This document shows, one piece after another, positions 29,639-38,468 of a stretch of DNA of 64,000 bases. Numbering within the stretch: position 1 is the stretch's first letter; each line of letters starts with the position of its first letter. Under the pieces are notes generated by a model. That model was not told where the DNA came from and ran no database searches. It saw only the letters and a list, made by a program, of their open reading frames with translations. Location: the NCBI GenBank assembly GCA_963764685.1, contig CAVXTT010000012.1, forward strand, positions 1 through 64,000. Reading direction: 5' to 3'. Origin of the DNA: CAVXTT01 sp963764685. GTDB lineage: Bacteria; Bacteroidota; Ignavibacteria; Ignavibacteriales; Ignavibacteriaceae. The position numbers and the translations under genes were made by a program.

Positions 29639-29670
29639 TAAATATAGGGAGGGGGGCATAATAATGCAAA
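29639..29670 (-). promoter_or_regulatory. Promoter of asnS (TTTG-N20-TATATTTA)
   Basis: On the minus strand, TTTG (29670-29667) is followed after 20 nt by TATATTTA (29646-29639), one mismatch from the Bacteroidota -33/-7 consensus TTTG-N19/20-TAnnTTTG. Transcription would start about 29633, roughly 27 nt before the ATG at 29606. Confidence 0.6.
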
Positions 29671-29849
29671 ATCAGTAATTGTTGCAAGAATAGTATTTAA
29701 CGGTACTCTGATGTGATATTCAAATAGGATTAATGAACAACAGAATATCAAAAATCAATAGAATCCTAAGGCTTCCGAGACTATATTCGCTCCCAAAATT
29801 GGAACATTAATAATAAATCCCAGGTCCTATCGTATTACCGATTGCCCTT

Positions 29850-29921
29850 AAACCCCGTGAGGGGTTTTATATCTGTAGAAAAAAAACTCCCCCAAAATAT
29901 TTAAAACCCCGTCAGGGGTTT
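29850..29921. repeat. Two AAACCCC-loop-GGGGTTT hairpins
   Basis: Hairpins at 29850-29867 (loop GTGA) and 29904-29921 (loop GTCA) have identical 7-bp stems and different tetraloops, 36 nt apart. They resemble the short palindromes often dispersed between genes in Bacteroidota-group genomes and could also terminate transcription in either direction. Confidence 0.65.
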
Positions 29922-30049
29922 CATTCCCACAAGGTTCCAAAGTTCTATTCTCCCGATGCAATTTCCATCTACTACAATTCTATCTGGAATCCCCCTGTTC
30001 TTAATCTCATTCTTTTCTTAAATAAAAAACAGCTGCGTGAATAATCAGA

Positions 30050-30188
30050 GGACAGCCTGCTTCGTTTTATAAGCTTTTAGATTATTAAGGTCAGGCTGTC
30101 CGTACATCTGAGACTTCCATTGATAAAGGAAGGACAACCTGTTTCGTTAATATCAGCCATTCCGTTCTGATGGACAGGTTGTCCGTAC
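30050..30188. repeat. Pair of REP-like palindromes with a compensatory base-pair change
   Basis: Copy 1 has arms GGACAGCCTG (30050-30059) and CAGGCTGTCC (30092-30101). Copy 2 has GGACAACCTG (30132-30141) and CAGGTTGTCC (30175-30184). Both have TTCGTT one base after the left arm and GTAC directly after the right arm. The stems differ at one pair, G-C versus A-T, so pairing is kept. Confidence 0.75.
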
Positions 30189-30289
30189 GAAATGTCTATT
30201 TGAATAATCTAACCTCTTAAATATTGAAAAAAAAATCTTGCCTTTTTTGAGCAAAAACCTAATAAAACCATAATATCAGGATTTGCCAT

Positions 30290-30389
30290 CTAATCCTCAT
30301 CTAATCCTGATCTAATCCTCATCTAATCCTCAGATCTGCCCGATTCTGAGGATTACATCAGGGTTACCTCAGGATTACATAAGGATTAC
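30290..30389. repeat. Inverted array of eight 11-bp units (array C)
   Basis: The left half has four 11-bp units: CTAATCCTCAT, CTAATCCTGAT, CTAATCCTCAT, CTAATCCTCAG (30290-30333). A 12-bp centre ATCTGCCCGATT follows. The right half has four units in reverse orientation: CTGAGGATTAC, ATCAGGGTTAC, CTCAGGATTAC, ATAAGGATTAC (30346-30389). The block could form one long hairpin or present eight phased protein-binding sites. Confidence 0.9.
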
Positions 30390-30580
30390 CAATATTATCC
30401 TTATAATTTGGGGGATAAAGATTAAAGTTTCCTCCAGTCCTTCCTTTAATAATTTTCGGACAGGGTTTTCTTTGTTGTTGCTTTATAGATTGCCCTGTCT
30501 GAATATTGCCTTTATATCACAAACCCAGAGGAGCATTTTAATCGAAAGAATTTAGAAATAAGCTATGTACCGAATGGGTA

Positions 30581-30611
30581 TTGCTTTTCCCTATAAAATA
30601 ATTTACATTTG
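30581..30611 (+). promoter_or_regulatory. Promoter of the copper-efflux operon (TTG-N20-TACATTTG)
   Basis: TTG at 30581-30583 and TACATTTG at 30604-30611 match the Bacteroidota -33/-7 pair. The predicted start of transcription lies at about 30616-30618, on top of the ATG at 30618, and no ribosome site precedes that ATG. The first gene may therefore be leaderless. Confidence 0.5.
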
Positions 30612-30617
30612 GCAACA

Positions 30618-31040
30618 ATGATAAAGAAGTTCTATATATCAACCTTTATTCTGGTATTCCTGTTATCTACAACAGGACTCCCGCTTACATTGCATCTTTG
30701 TGCAATGCAAAAGTCCGCTACGCTGGAAACCTGTGAAATGTGTTCAGCTAAACCGGAAAAAGTTAAAACCTGCTGCAGCTCAAAAGCTGATGAATCAACC
30801 GTCTTTCTTTCAAAAGCAGCAGATAATTGCTGTCTAACTCAGCTTGTTGATAAAAAGGTAAAAGATGAATTCTATCCTAAAACAGAATTAAAAAGTTCAT
30901 TCTTTACTCCCCTGCTTCTTGTCATTTCATCTAATGATATTACTGATCTAAGAAACACTGCCTCATTTGTATCAGATAGTCCGCCGATACCTCCTGGCTC
31001 GGGAAGGCTCTTTCTCGATATTTCCATACTTCTTATTTAA
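30618..31040 (+). CDS. HYC_CC_PP family protein heading a metal-efflux operon
   Basis: A small exported protein of about 140 aa: a signal-like segment MIKKFYISTFILVFLLSTTG, then a cysteine pattern LHLC, CEMCS, TCC, NCC, and a late PPIPPGSG. This H-x-C / CC / CC / PP order is the mark of the HYC_CC_PP family found in Bacteroidota next to copper and heavy-metal genes. The cysteines suggest metal binding in the periplasm; the role is not established. The ATG at 30618 is preferred to the TTG at 30609. It is the first gene before the CusA-like pump (142 nt gap) and is probably co-regulated with it. Confidence 0.75.
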   Translation: MIKKFYISTFILVFLLSTTGLPLTLHLCAMQKSATLETCEMCSAKPEKVKTCCSSKADESTVFLSKAADNCCLTQLVDKKVKDEFYPKTELKSSFFTPLLLVISSNDITDLRNTASFVSDSPPIPPGSGRLFLDISILLI

Positions 31041-31182
31041 TACTCTTAAAAATCTGAAACTAAGGGATTGCCGGAATTTATATTCCTGAAATCCATTTAT
31101 TCTTCTTTTGATGAATCGTTGTAATTATTTCATTCAAAAGAAGTTAACAAGAAATAGTTCAATAATTTTTTAAGAGTTAAAT

Positions 31183-34100
31183 ATGATTGAGAAAATAATC
31201 GACTGGAGCGCAGCAAACAGGTTTATCGTAATACTTATTTATATGATCCTGGCTGCATTCGGTATCTATTCATTGGCGAATCTGCCGGTAGATGCCATTC
31301 CTGATCTATCTGAAAATCAGGTTATTATTTTTACAGAATGGATGGGACGATCTCCCGAAATTGTAGAAAACCAGGTTACCTATCCCCTCGTTTCAGCTTT
31401 ACAGGGATTAACAGATGTAAAAGCTGTCCGTGCAAATTCAATGTTCGGGATGTCTTTTGTCTTTGTAATATTTGATGATGGAACCGATACTTATTTTGCC
31501 AGGACACGTGTGCTGGAAAGACTCGCAACAGTACAGTCTCAGCTGCCTGCAGGTGTAACTCCAACCCTGGGTCCTGACGGCACCGGTGTTGGTCATATCT
31601 ACTGGTATACCCTGGAGAGCGATAAATATGACCCGGGAACTTTAAGGGCAATCCAGGATTGGTATGTACGCTACAAACTTTCCTCTGTTGACGGTGTAGC
31701 TGAAGTGGCAAGCATCGGCGGGTTTGTGAAACAGTACCAGGTTGATGTTGATCCCCTTAAGCTTAAAGCTTATAATATTACTACAGCAGACGTAGTCTCT
31801 GCGATCCGCAGAAGCAATAATGAGGTAGGTGGAAAAATACTCGAGATAAATGATGCTGAATATTTTGTAAGAGGACAGGGTTATATTCATTCAAAGGGAG
31901 ATATTGAAAATACAATAATTACAAACAATGGCAGTAATACTCCTCTCCTGCTAAAAAATGTTTCCAATGTACAGATAGGCGGAGATATCAGACGCGGTTC
32001 CCTGGAAAAGGATGGAAAGGGAGAAGCTGTAGGGGGAATAATTGTTATGCGTACCGGAGAGAATGCCCGGAATGTTATAGACAGAGTTAAAGAAAAAATA
32101 AAAGAGATTACTCCGGGCTTACCTGAAGGAGTACATATCGTGCCGTCTTATGACAGAAGCACCTTAATAAAAGAAGCAGTGGGTACCCTGGAAAGAGCTT
32201 TGATCGAAGCAGGTATTGTTGTCTCTCTAATGGTTGCCCTGTTTTTGCTCCACTTCCGGAGCATACTGCAGGATAATAATTGAAATACCTGTAGCTGTGC
32301 TCCTTGCATTTATCTTAATGTATATGTTTGATATTACATCAAATATAATGAGTCTTGGGGGGATTATTTTGGCGATCGGGGTAATTGTTGATTCTTCAAT
32401 AGTGCTGGTGGAAAATGCCTACCGGAATATTGCACGCGAAATGAAAGAAAGGTCCTTAACACCGGCAGATTATAAGCAGATAGCATTGTTATCTGCCAAG
32501 CAGGTAGGTCGGGCAATATTTTTCTCAGAAATTATCATACTTGTGTCCTTCCTTCCGGTATTTCTCTTAACTGGTCAGGAGGGAAAGCTATTTAAACCTC
32601 TTGCCTTCACTAAAACTTTCGTAATGCTGAGCGCAGCCATTGTAGCAATTACACTTATCCCCGTTCTAATGACATATTTGATGAGGGGCAAGTTCCGGCT
32701 TGAGAATGAAAACCCGGTAACGAGGTTTTTTAATAAGCTTTATGAACCCGTTATAAATTGGGTACTTAACCACAGAAAACTCACAATCCTCATTAACCTG
32801 ATTGCACTTTTAATTACTGTTCCGATGATATTGAATACAGGATCGGAGTTTATGCCGCCATTGGATGAAGGATCCATTCTTTTTATGCCGGTTACGCTTC
32901 CCAATGCATCAATATCTGAAGTAAACAGAATATTAAGTACTCAGGATAAGATTATAAAAACAGTGCCTGAGGTGGAGCACGTACTAGGAAAAGCAGGACG
33001 TGCGGAAACAGCAACGGATAATGCTCCCTTAAGTATGATTGAAACTATTATCATTCTAAAGCCGAAAGATCAATGGAGAGCCGGTATAACAAAGAATGAT
33101 ATTATCCAGGAACTGGACAGGAAACTGCAAATTCCGGGCGTAAGGAACGGCTGGACGCAGCCTATCATCAACAGAATAAATATGCTGGCTACCGGTGTAA
33201 GGACTGACATAGGATTTAAAATATTCGGGGATAATCTCGATACTCTTGAACATTATGCAATAATGGCGGAGGAATTTCTTAAAACTGTTCCGGGAGCAGC
33301 GGATGTTGTGGCTGAAAGAGTTCAAAACGGATACTACCTGGATCTTGAAATTAAAAGGGATGCCGCTGCAAGATATGGAATAAACATTGCCGAACTCCAG
33401 GATATAATCGAAACTGCCATAGGCGGTCAGAATCTTGGGGTAATCCTGGAAGGCAGGATGAGATTTCCCATCAGGATGAGATTCGGCAGAGATTACAGAA
33501 ATGATGTCGAAGCGCTGAACAATTTAATTGTCCCGGTTGGGAGCGGATCTTCAGAAATGGGGGGTGTAACAGGAGAGCCGTCAAGTTATCAAAGCAGCTC
33601 GGGTAACACTTCTATGGGTTCGATGGGAGATAATTCAGCCGATAAAAGAAGATCACCTGAGACTACTTCAGCTGAGAGTAATCTTTTCACCGGCGGGAAT
33701 GAAGGGAATTCTGTTTTATACCTTCCACTTTCATATCTCGCAGATATAAAAATACTGACAGGGCCCCCTATGATCAGCAGCGAGAACGGAATGCTGCGAT
33801 CTTTAGTATTTATGAATACCCGCGGAAGGGATATGGGAAGTGTTATGACAGATGCAAAAGAGATCATTGCTAATAAGTTGAAATTGCCGCCGGGTTATTC
33901 TTACGCCTGGAGCGGACAATATGAAAGCAAAGTAAGAGCCCAGCAGACTATAACGATAATTATGCCTGTCGTCTTTCTTATAATTTTCGTACTGCTTTAT
34001 TTCACCCTGAAGGATTATAAAGAAGCTGGTGTTGTAATGCTTTCTGTCCCCTTCGCCCTGATCGGGGGAATGTATATGATCTATATCCTCGGTTATAATT

Positions 34101-34531
34101 TCTCCGTTGCCGTATGGGTCGGTTTTATTGCGCTTTATGGAATAGCAGTTGAAACCGGTGTGGTGATGGTGGTTTATCTGCATGAAGCGCTGGATAAAAG
34201 GATAAGACTTCATAAGGCAGGCAGGCGCGGTGAAATAACCAGGTCTGATATTCACGAAGCAGCGGTTGAAGGATCGGTATTAAGATTAAGACCGAAACTG
34301 ATGACAGTCTTTACAAGTATGATCGGTTTGGTACCGATAATGTGGGCTTCGGGAACAGGTTCCGATGTAATGAAACCATTAACTGCACCAATGATAGGCG
34401 GACTTCTAACATCTGCAATTCACGTGCTTGTCGTAACCCCTGTATTATTTGTAATGATGAAAGAGAGAGCATTAAAGAAAGGAAAACTTGAAATGTCCAG
34501 AATGGCCGACTGGATGAAGGAGGGAGAATAA
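31183..34531 (+). CDS. CusA/CzcA family heavy-metal efflux RND transporter, one frameshift
   Basis: An inner-membrane proton-driven pump of about 1116 aa (HAE-RND class). The N-terminal part has ANRFIVILIYMILAAFGIYS, LPVDAIPDLSENQVIIFTEW and GRSPEIVENQVTYPL. The middle has IILAIGVIVDSSIVLVENAY (charged helix 4) and the C-terminal half has VGFIALYGIAVETGVVMVVY. The frame breaks at about 32255-32265; IIIEIPVAVLLAFILMYMF follows in the next frame. About 58 Ser/Gly/Met-rich residues (33540-33715) sit between LIVPVG and LYLPLSYLADI in the periplasmic domain, where homologues have a short loop. Substrate Cu+/Ag+ is inferred from the neighbouring metal-binding proteins. The stop is 2 nt before the TolC-like gene. 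Confidence 0.92.
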
Positions 34532-34533
34532 TT

Positions 34534-35830
34534 ATGAACCGGTATCTGAAATTAATAGTAATAATTGCAGCCGTTTCAGTTTTAAGAATTTATCCGCAAT
34601 CTGTGGATTCCCTCATAGCCGAAGCACTTGTAAATAATCCGCAGCTTAAGTCACTTGAGCAGAGAATCCATAGTTCTGAATACCGAAGCCGGAGTGTGGA
34701 TAATATGCCTCCTCCGACTGTAGGTGTCGAATTCGCACAGATAAGTGTTGAGGAATCAAATATCTGGGATAAGGCATTATCTCAGAATTTCTTCATATCC
34801 CAGATGTTTCCTATTGGAGGCAAACTTTCTGCTATGGAAGATGTTGAGAAAGAAAATACAAGAATAGCCGAAAGGGAATATGAAATATTCAGAAATAAAC
34901 TGGCAGCAGATATACGCTCAAATTATTATCAGCTATGGATGCTGGAGCATCACGCCGGATTGAAATCTGAAACTGCCGATTTACTGCAAAGCCTTCTCGG
35001 GAGTTCTGAAAAAGCATACATCGTGAACAAGACAAGCTATGCCGATCTTGTCCTCTTAAAAGCAGAAATAGCCTCTAACAAGACCGATATTACAGTTCTT
35101 GATAACCAGGCAGAAGCATACAGGACTAAGCTTAACAGCCTGATCGGGCGGGAAATAAATGATGAGAATATAAATGTACTGCACAATTGGGAAAGCGATA
35201 CATCTGAAGTAAATCTTGCCCCTTACCGGGAAGCACTGCTTGAAAATAACCCATCGTTAAAGAAAGATGGATAATATGATCAATATGAACCGGCTGGAGA
35301 TTACGGCAAATGAAAAAGAGCTCATCCCCGACCTGATGATCCAGGGAATGCTGATGAGGATGCCGCAGGGAATGGTATTAACAGAAAGCTCATCCGGTAC
35401 ATATGCTTGACGGAACGTTCCGAGACTGAATATATGTACAGCATAATGGCATCGGTAACCCTTCCCTTTGTTCCCTGGTCATCCGGTAAATTCAAAGCAT
35501 AAAACCGAGGAAATAGAAGTCGGAATAAAAGGGATTGAGTATGAGAAAATGAATATGTACCGGCAGATGACTGCAGAACTGGAAGCAGCCGGAAGGAATC
35601 TGAAATAGCGCAAGAAGTAAGATAAAGCTGCTCAAGAATGATGTAATTCCTTTGTACAAAGAAGCGCTGAGCTCAAGAATTTCAGAATATCAGAATAATC
35701 TTTCCGACCTGTCGGCTGTAATTGAAAATATAAGAATGTACCTGATGAAAGAGGAGGAGCTTGGCGAAGCAATGGCTGACCAGGAAATGCTCTTGCGGAA
35801 ATCAGGGAAATGACAGGAGAATTAAAATGA
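34534..35830 (+). CDS. TolC-like outer-membrane efflux channel, multiple frameshifts
   Basis: This is the outer-membrane exit duct of the RND pump. The intact first part (34534-35274) has a signal peptide (MNRYLKLIVIIAAVSVLRIY), TolC-type helices (SLIAEALVNNPQLKSLEQRI) and FFISQMFPIGGKL. After 35274 it continues in other frames: MNRLEITANEKELIPDLMIQ, MRMPQGMVL, ERSETEYMYSIMASVTLPF with PFVPWSSGKFKA, TEEIEVGIKGIEYEKMNMYR and LIKLYKEALSSRISEYQNNL-like text, ending MTGELK. The stop TGA overlaps the CusB-like ATG (ATGA). At least five shifts occur in 550 nt, the densest patch in the window; sequence errors are likely, but decay of this gene cannot be ruled out. Confidence 0.75.
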
Positions 35831-37374
35831 AAAAGATTATTAAAGAGGAAATTTATAAACGGAGCAATAAAATGAGTATCAAAATATTTGTTAGTAACGG
35901 CAGTTATCTGATTAGTTCTTGCATTTGCAGGATTTTTCAGGGATGCTCTTCAGATGAACAAGCGACAGCGCAAAAGAAGCATGATATATTACTGTCCTAT
36001 GCACCCGCAGGTCGTTTCCGATAAACCGGGAGTATGCCCCATCTGTCATATGGACCTGGTTTTAAAAGACCAGGATGGTGAAGGTCTTGCCAAACAGATG
36101 GATGAGGGAATAAAACTGAGTGAATCAAAACTGCTGGCAGCAAATGTGTCGACGGTGCCTGTAACATCGGGCAGCATCAGCCAATCGGTAAAAGCGTATA
36201 GTTATCTTGATTTTGCGGAACAGTCACGTAAGTATATAACAGCCCGTTTTAACGGCAGGATTGAAAAGCTGCTCGCAGACCGCACAGGCGAATATATAAA
36301 TAAGGGTGAGCCGCTGTTCGAAGTATACAGTCCTGATCTGATACAAGCTCAAAGTGATTACTTACTTTCTATGGGGAAATCAAAAACATTTCATACAAGG
36401 TGATATGAAGATTCAAAATATGAATGAAGCATCACATCAAAAACTTCTTATAATGGGAATTACAGAAGAGCAGATAAAAGAACTTGAAAGCTCGCAGAAT
36501 GTCTCAATGACCTTAACATATCACTCCCCTTTCAGCGGAATAATCATAGATAAAAAAGTACAGGAGGGTATGTATATCAATGAAGGAGCCCTTATTTATG
36601 AGGTGGCGGATTTATCAGTCATATGGAATATTGCAGAAGTGTATGAAAAGGACCTTAGTGGAATTAAACAAGGGGCCCCAATGACATTAACTCTGGATGC
36701 ATATCCGGGGAAGATCTTTAATGGGAAAATTGACCTGATATATCCGGTTGTAAATTCTCAAAGCAGAACTGTGAAGATAAGGTCAGTTATTTCTAATAGT
36801 GCAGGGCTGCTTAAGCCGAATATGTACGGACAGGCAAGTTTCGAATCGAAACAAAGAACAGGTCTTCTGATTCCTGAAGAAGCAGTTTTATTCACAGGCA
36901 GCAAAAACATTGTATGGGTTCAGAAGGAGCCGGGGAGAGTTTGAGTCCCGTGAAGTTGAACTGGGAATAAAAGGAGAGAATAAATATGAAATACTTTCAG
37001 GCCTGAAAGAAGGAGAACTTGTTGCTGCATCAGGAGGCTTTCTCATAGATTCAGAGAGTCAGCTCCGTTCAGGAAATACTGGTACACACGGTCATTCCGG
37101 GAGTGAACCAATGGAGCAAAAAGAGAATAAAGATAAAGACCTGCATGAAGGATCTTCAATGGATAAAAAGATGGGGCAGATAAACAGCGGGATTTGGAAT
37201 ACAGTATGTCCCGTAAAGGGAGAAGAGGTTGATCCTGAAGTAAGGACTGTTACTTACAGAGACAAAGTTATTGGTTTCTGCTGTGCCGGATGTGATGAAG
37301 AATTCCGGAAAGACCCGGATGAATATCTTAAACATTTGAATAATAACGGAACTGAATACTTATCATTAAATTAA
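35827..37374 (+). CDS. CusB-like RND periplasmic adaptor with N-terminal HMBD and C-terminal YHS domains, frameshifted
   Basis: A membrane-fusion protein linking pump and channel. After a hydrophobic lipoprotein-like start with GCSSDEQATAQKK comes a heavy-metal-binding module YYCPMHPQVVSDKPGVCPIC (about 35985-36045). Next are the barrel-sandwich and helical-hairpin parts (ARFNGRIEKLLADRTGEYIN, PLFEVYSPDLIQAQSDYLL) and the beta-barrel (YHSPFSGIIIDKKVQEGMYI, YPGKIFNGKIDLIYPVVNSQ). At the end is a YHS-type metal module CPVKGEEVD with GFCCAGCDEEFRKDPDEYL (about 37205-37330). Frames shift at about 35975, 36385 and 36930. Two Cys/His modules on one adaptor are unusual for the E. coli CusB type. Confidence 0.85.
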
Positions 37375-37385
37375 AGGAGAATAAT

Positions 37386-37703
37386 ATGAGGAAGAACATA
37401 ATTTTGATTTCTGCAGCGGTAATTTTTATGACGGGATTTTTAATTCTGCCGGGCTGCGAAAAAGAAACCGGACACCGGCCCGGTGAAGAAAATGTTACAG
37501 CGGACTCAGGAGTTCTTGATTCCACTGTTATCAGGTCGGCAGGAACTGATATCGCCTCTCTGGATGCAAACGGTGACGGCAAGCTTTTACAATGTGAGAT
37601 GCACTCTGACGTTATTTCTGATACCGAAGGAAGATGCCCGATTTGTAAAATGGAATTAACAGAATACACTATTAAGGAAACTGCTGACAAGTTTGCCAGG
37701 TAA
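37386..37703 (+). CDS. Metal-binding lipoprotein with HMBD motif
   Basis: A 105-aa lipoprotein: signal with lipobox LPGC (Cys24), an acidic linker, then an EF-hand-like loop DANGDGKL and a heavy-metal-binding module CEMHSDVISDTEGRCPICKM. The second module parallels the one at the N-terminus of the adaptor gene just upstream and suggests a periplasmic copper or silver buffer that delivers metal to the pump. This is inference. The start ATG has GGAG 7 nt upstream, 11 nt after the adaptor stop. It is the last gene of the efflux operon; a palindromic array follows at 37725. Confidence 0.85.
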   Translation: MRKNIILISAAVIFMTGFLILPGCEKETGHRPGEENVTADSGVLDSTVIRSAGTDIASLDANGDGKLLQCEMHSDVISDTEGRCPICKMELTEYTIKETADKFAR

Positions 37704-37724
37704 TCTGTTCAATCAGGAGGTGCA

Positions 37725-37806
37725 TTAAATCACCTTATTTACGACCAATAAACCTTATTTATATTCTGTAAATATTTGTAAATAAGGAGTAAAATGAGGA
37801 TAAATC
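37725..37806. repeat. Palindromic repeat array D
   Basis: The left half has CCTTATTTAC, CCAATAAA and CCTTATTTAT words. The right half has GTAAATATTT, GTAAATAAGG, AGTAAAATGAGG and ATAAATCC. CCTTATTTAC (37733-37742) and GTAAATAAGG (37778-37787) are perfect complements. Spacing is about 10-11 bp. The right arm contains the ribosome site and ATG of the following 58-codon ORF. Confidence 0.7.
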
Positions 37807-37970
37807 CTTTGAATGATTTGATCCACGATGGTGATGAGGCAGAGTACTACAACTATACTGCTTCAGAGAACGAAAGGGAGGGAAATGATCCTGAAATAGC
37901 GAAGGAGCAGCATCCAGATCAGGATGAAAATATCGATCTGAATGATAACATTTTTTTGTTTTTGGACTAA
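37794..37970 (+). CDS. Small acidic protein (58 aa), unknown
   Basis: A 58-aa ORF with AAGGAG 5 nt before its ATG. It is hydrophilic and very acidic: MRINPLNDLIHDGDEAEYYN, then a Glu/Asp/Asn-rich centre and a short hydrophobic end NIFLFLD. It has no signal, membrane span or recognised motif. It is plausible as a real gene because of the good ribosome site and biased composition. It might be translated from the metal-efflux transcript, but the palindromic array lies between. A small-RNA promoter begins 8 nt after its stop. Confidence 0.45.
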   Translation: MRINPLNDLIHDGDEAEYYNYTASENEREGNDPEIAKEQHPDQDENIDLNDNIFLFLD

Positions 37971-37977
37971 GAATTTA

Positions 37978-38008
37978 TTTGACAAAAATTGAAAAATCTC
38001 TATATTTG
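37978..38008 (+). promoter_or_regulatory. Promoter of the candidate small RNA (TTTG-N19-TATATTTG)
   Basis: TTTG at 37978-37981 and TATATTTG at 38001-38008 match the Bacteroidota consensus exactly, with 19 nt between. The same stretch also reads as TTGACA-N16-TATATT, a sigma-70-like pair. Transcription is predicted from about 38013-38015. Confidence 0.7.
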
Positions 38009-38012
38009 TACT

Positions 38013-38092
38013 GACTCTTTCATAGGGTCCTCCCCTGCCCTTTGAACTATATGGAGTCGAACCCGGTGGCAGCCCTGTCATCGGGTTTTTTA
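38013..38092 (+). ncRNA. Candidate small RNA with C-rich loop
   Basis: A transcript of about 80 nt framed by a strong promoter and an intrinsic terminator. Its 5' part can fold as GACTC (38013-38017) with GAGTC (38054-38058) and CATAG (38021-38025) with CTATATG, leaving a 21-nt loop containing TCCTCCCCTGCCC. A C-rich loop complementary to ribosome-binding sites is typical of trans-acting regulators. No long ORF crosses it. I considered SRP RNA and rejected it because the GGAAGG-type tetraloop domain is absent. Confidence 0.55.
38060..38091 (+). terminator. Intrinsic terminator of the candidate small RNA
   Basis: AACCCGGTG (38060-38068) pairs with CATCGGGTT (38079-38087) over 9 bp (one G-T pair), with a 10-nt loop GCAGCCCTGT. 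The T run continues from the stem to 38091. Confidence 0.8.
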
Positions 38093-38360
38093 TATTTAAA
38101 TTGATTTATCTCGAAATCCTTCCGATTGATGCAAAATCTTTGATATTCCACCCGTCGTACCTAATAAATATTTATTCAGTGCTTTTGGTAAAATTGAGTA
38201 AGAGATTTATATAGAACGTAGATTAACACATGGAACACTTATCCGGGATAAGTTTTAATATTCTGAATATGGAACCATAATTGTAAGCTAAGATTAGGTT
38301 GTCTGGAAAGAATGAATGCAAGATCAGGTTACAAAATTCTTTGAAGAATTTATTTTAAAA

Positions 38361-38462
38361 TCATAAAATTTCTGACAGAAGATATATCAATGCAGCAAGA
38401 AGGGAAAATGCTGTATAGGCTGATAATTGCGCACCGGTGCGTGTTTCGCCATTATATCTCAT
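38361..38462 (-). CDS. Small single-span membrane protein (33 aa)
   Basis: A 33-codon ORF immediately downstream of the DUF2188 gene on the same strand (6 nt gap). It reads MRYNGETRTGAQLSAYTAFS followed by a hydrophobic LLAALIYLLSEIL, so one C-terminal membrane span is likely. A GAGGA lies about 11 nt upstream of the ATG, further than ideal. No family is recognised. The position right after a conserved small gene supports translation. Confidence 0.45.
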   Translation of the reverse strand: MRYNGETRTGAQLSAYTAFSLLAALIYLLSEIL

Positions 38463-38468
38463 TGTTAC

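Larger units (their letters stand above)
29607..30617. other. 1-kb intergenic region rich in palindromes
   Basis: There is no supportable gene between divergent asnS and the copper-efflux operon. It contains the asnS promoter (about 29639-29670), two AAACCCC/GGGGTTT hairpins (29850-29921), two copies of a GGACArCCTG palindrome (30050-30188), the inverted 11-bp array (30290-30389), and the efflux-operon promoter (30581-30611). Confidence 0.75.
37971..38360. other. Intergenic region with candidate small RNA
   Basis: The first 120 nt hold the promoter, body and terminator of a candidate small RNA. Beyond 38100 I see no gene; there is a 7-bp palindrome ACTTATC/GATAAGT at about 38237-38253 followed by TTTTAATATT, which could be a weak terminator. 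Confidence 0.6.

Noticed and set aside
30290..30389. CRISPR array
   Set aside because: Units are 11 bp with no spacers and the second half is inverted.
34534..35830. Calling the TolC-like gene a pseudogene
   Set aside because: All parts of the family sequence are present in alternating frames, as in essential genes nearby, so errors are likelier; kept as a gene with reduced confidence.
38050..38066. GGTTCGACTCC on the minus strand, resembling a tRNA T-loop
   Set aside because: No pairing stem follows the loop and no acceptor or anticodon arm can be found; the bases belong to the small RNA terminator stem.
38013..38092. Signal recognition particle RNA
   Set aside because: The conserved apical domain with its GGAA-type loop and the AGCAG side is missing.
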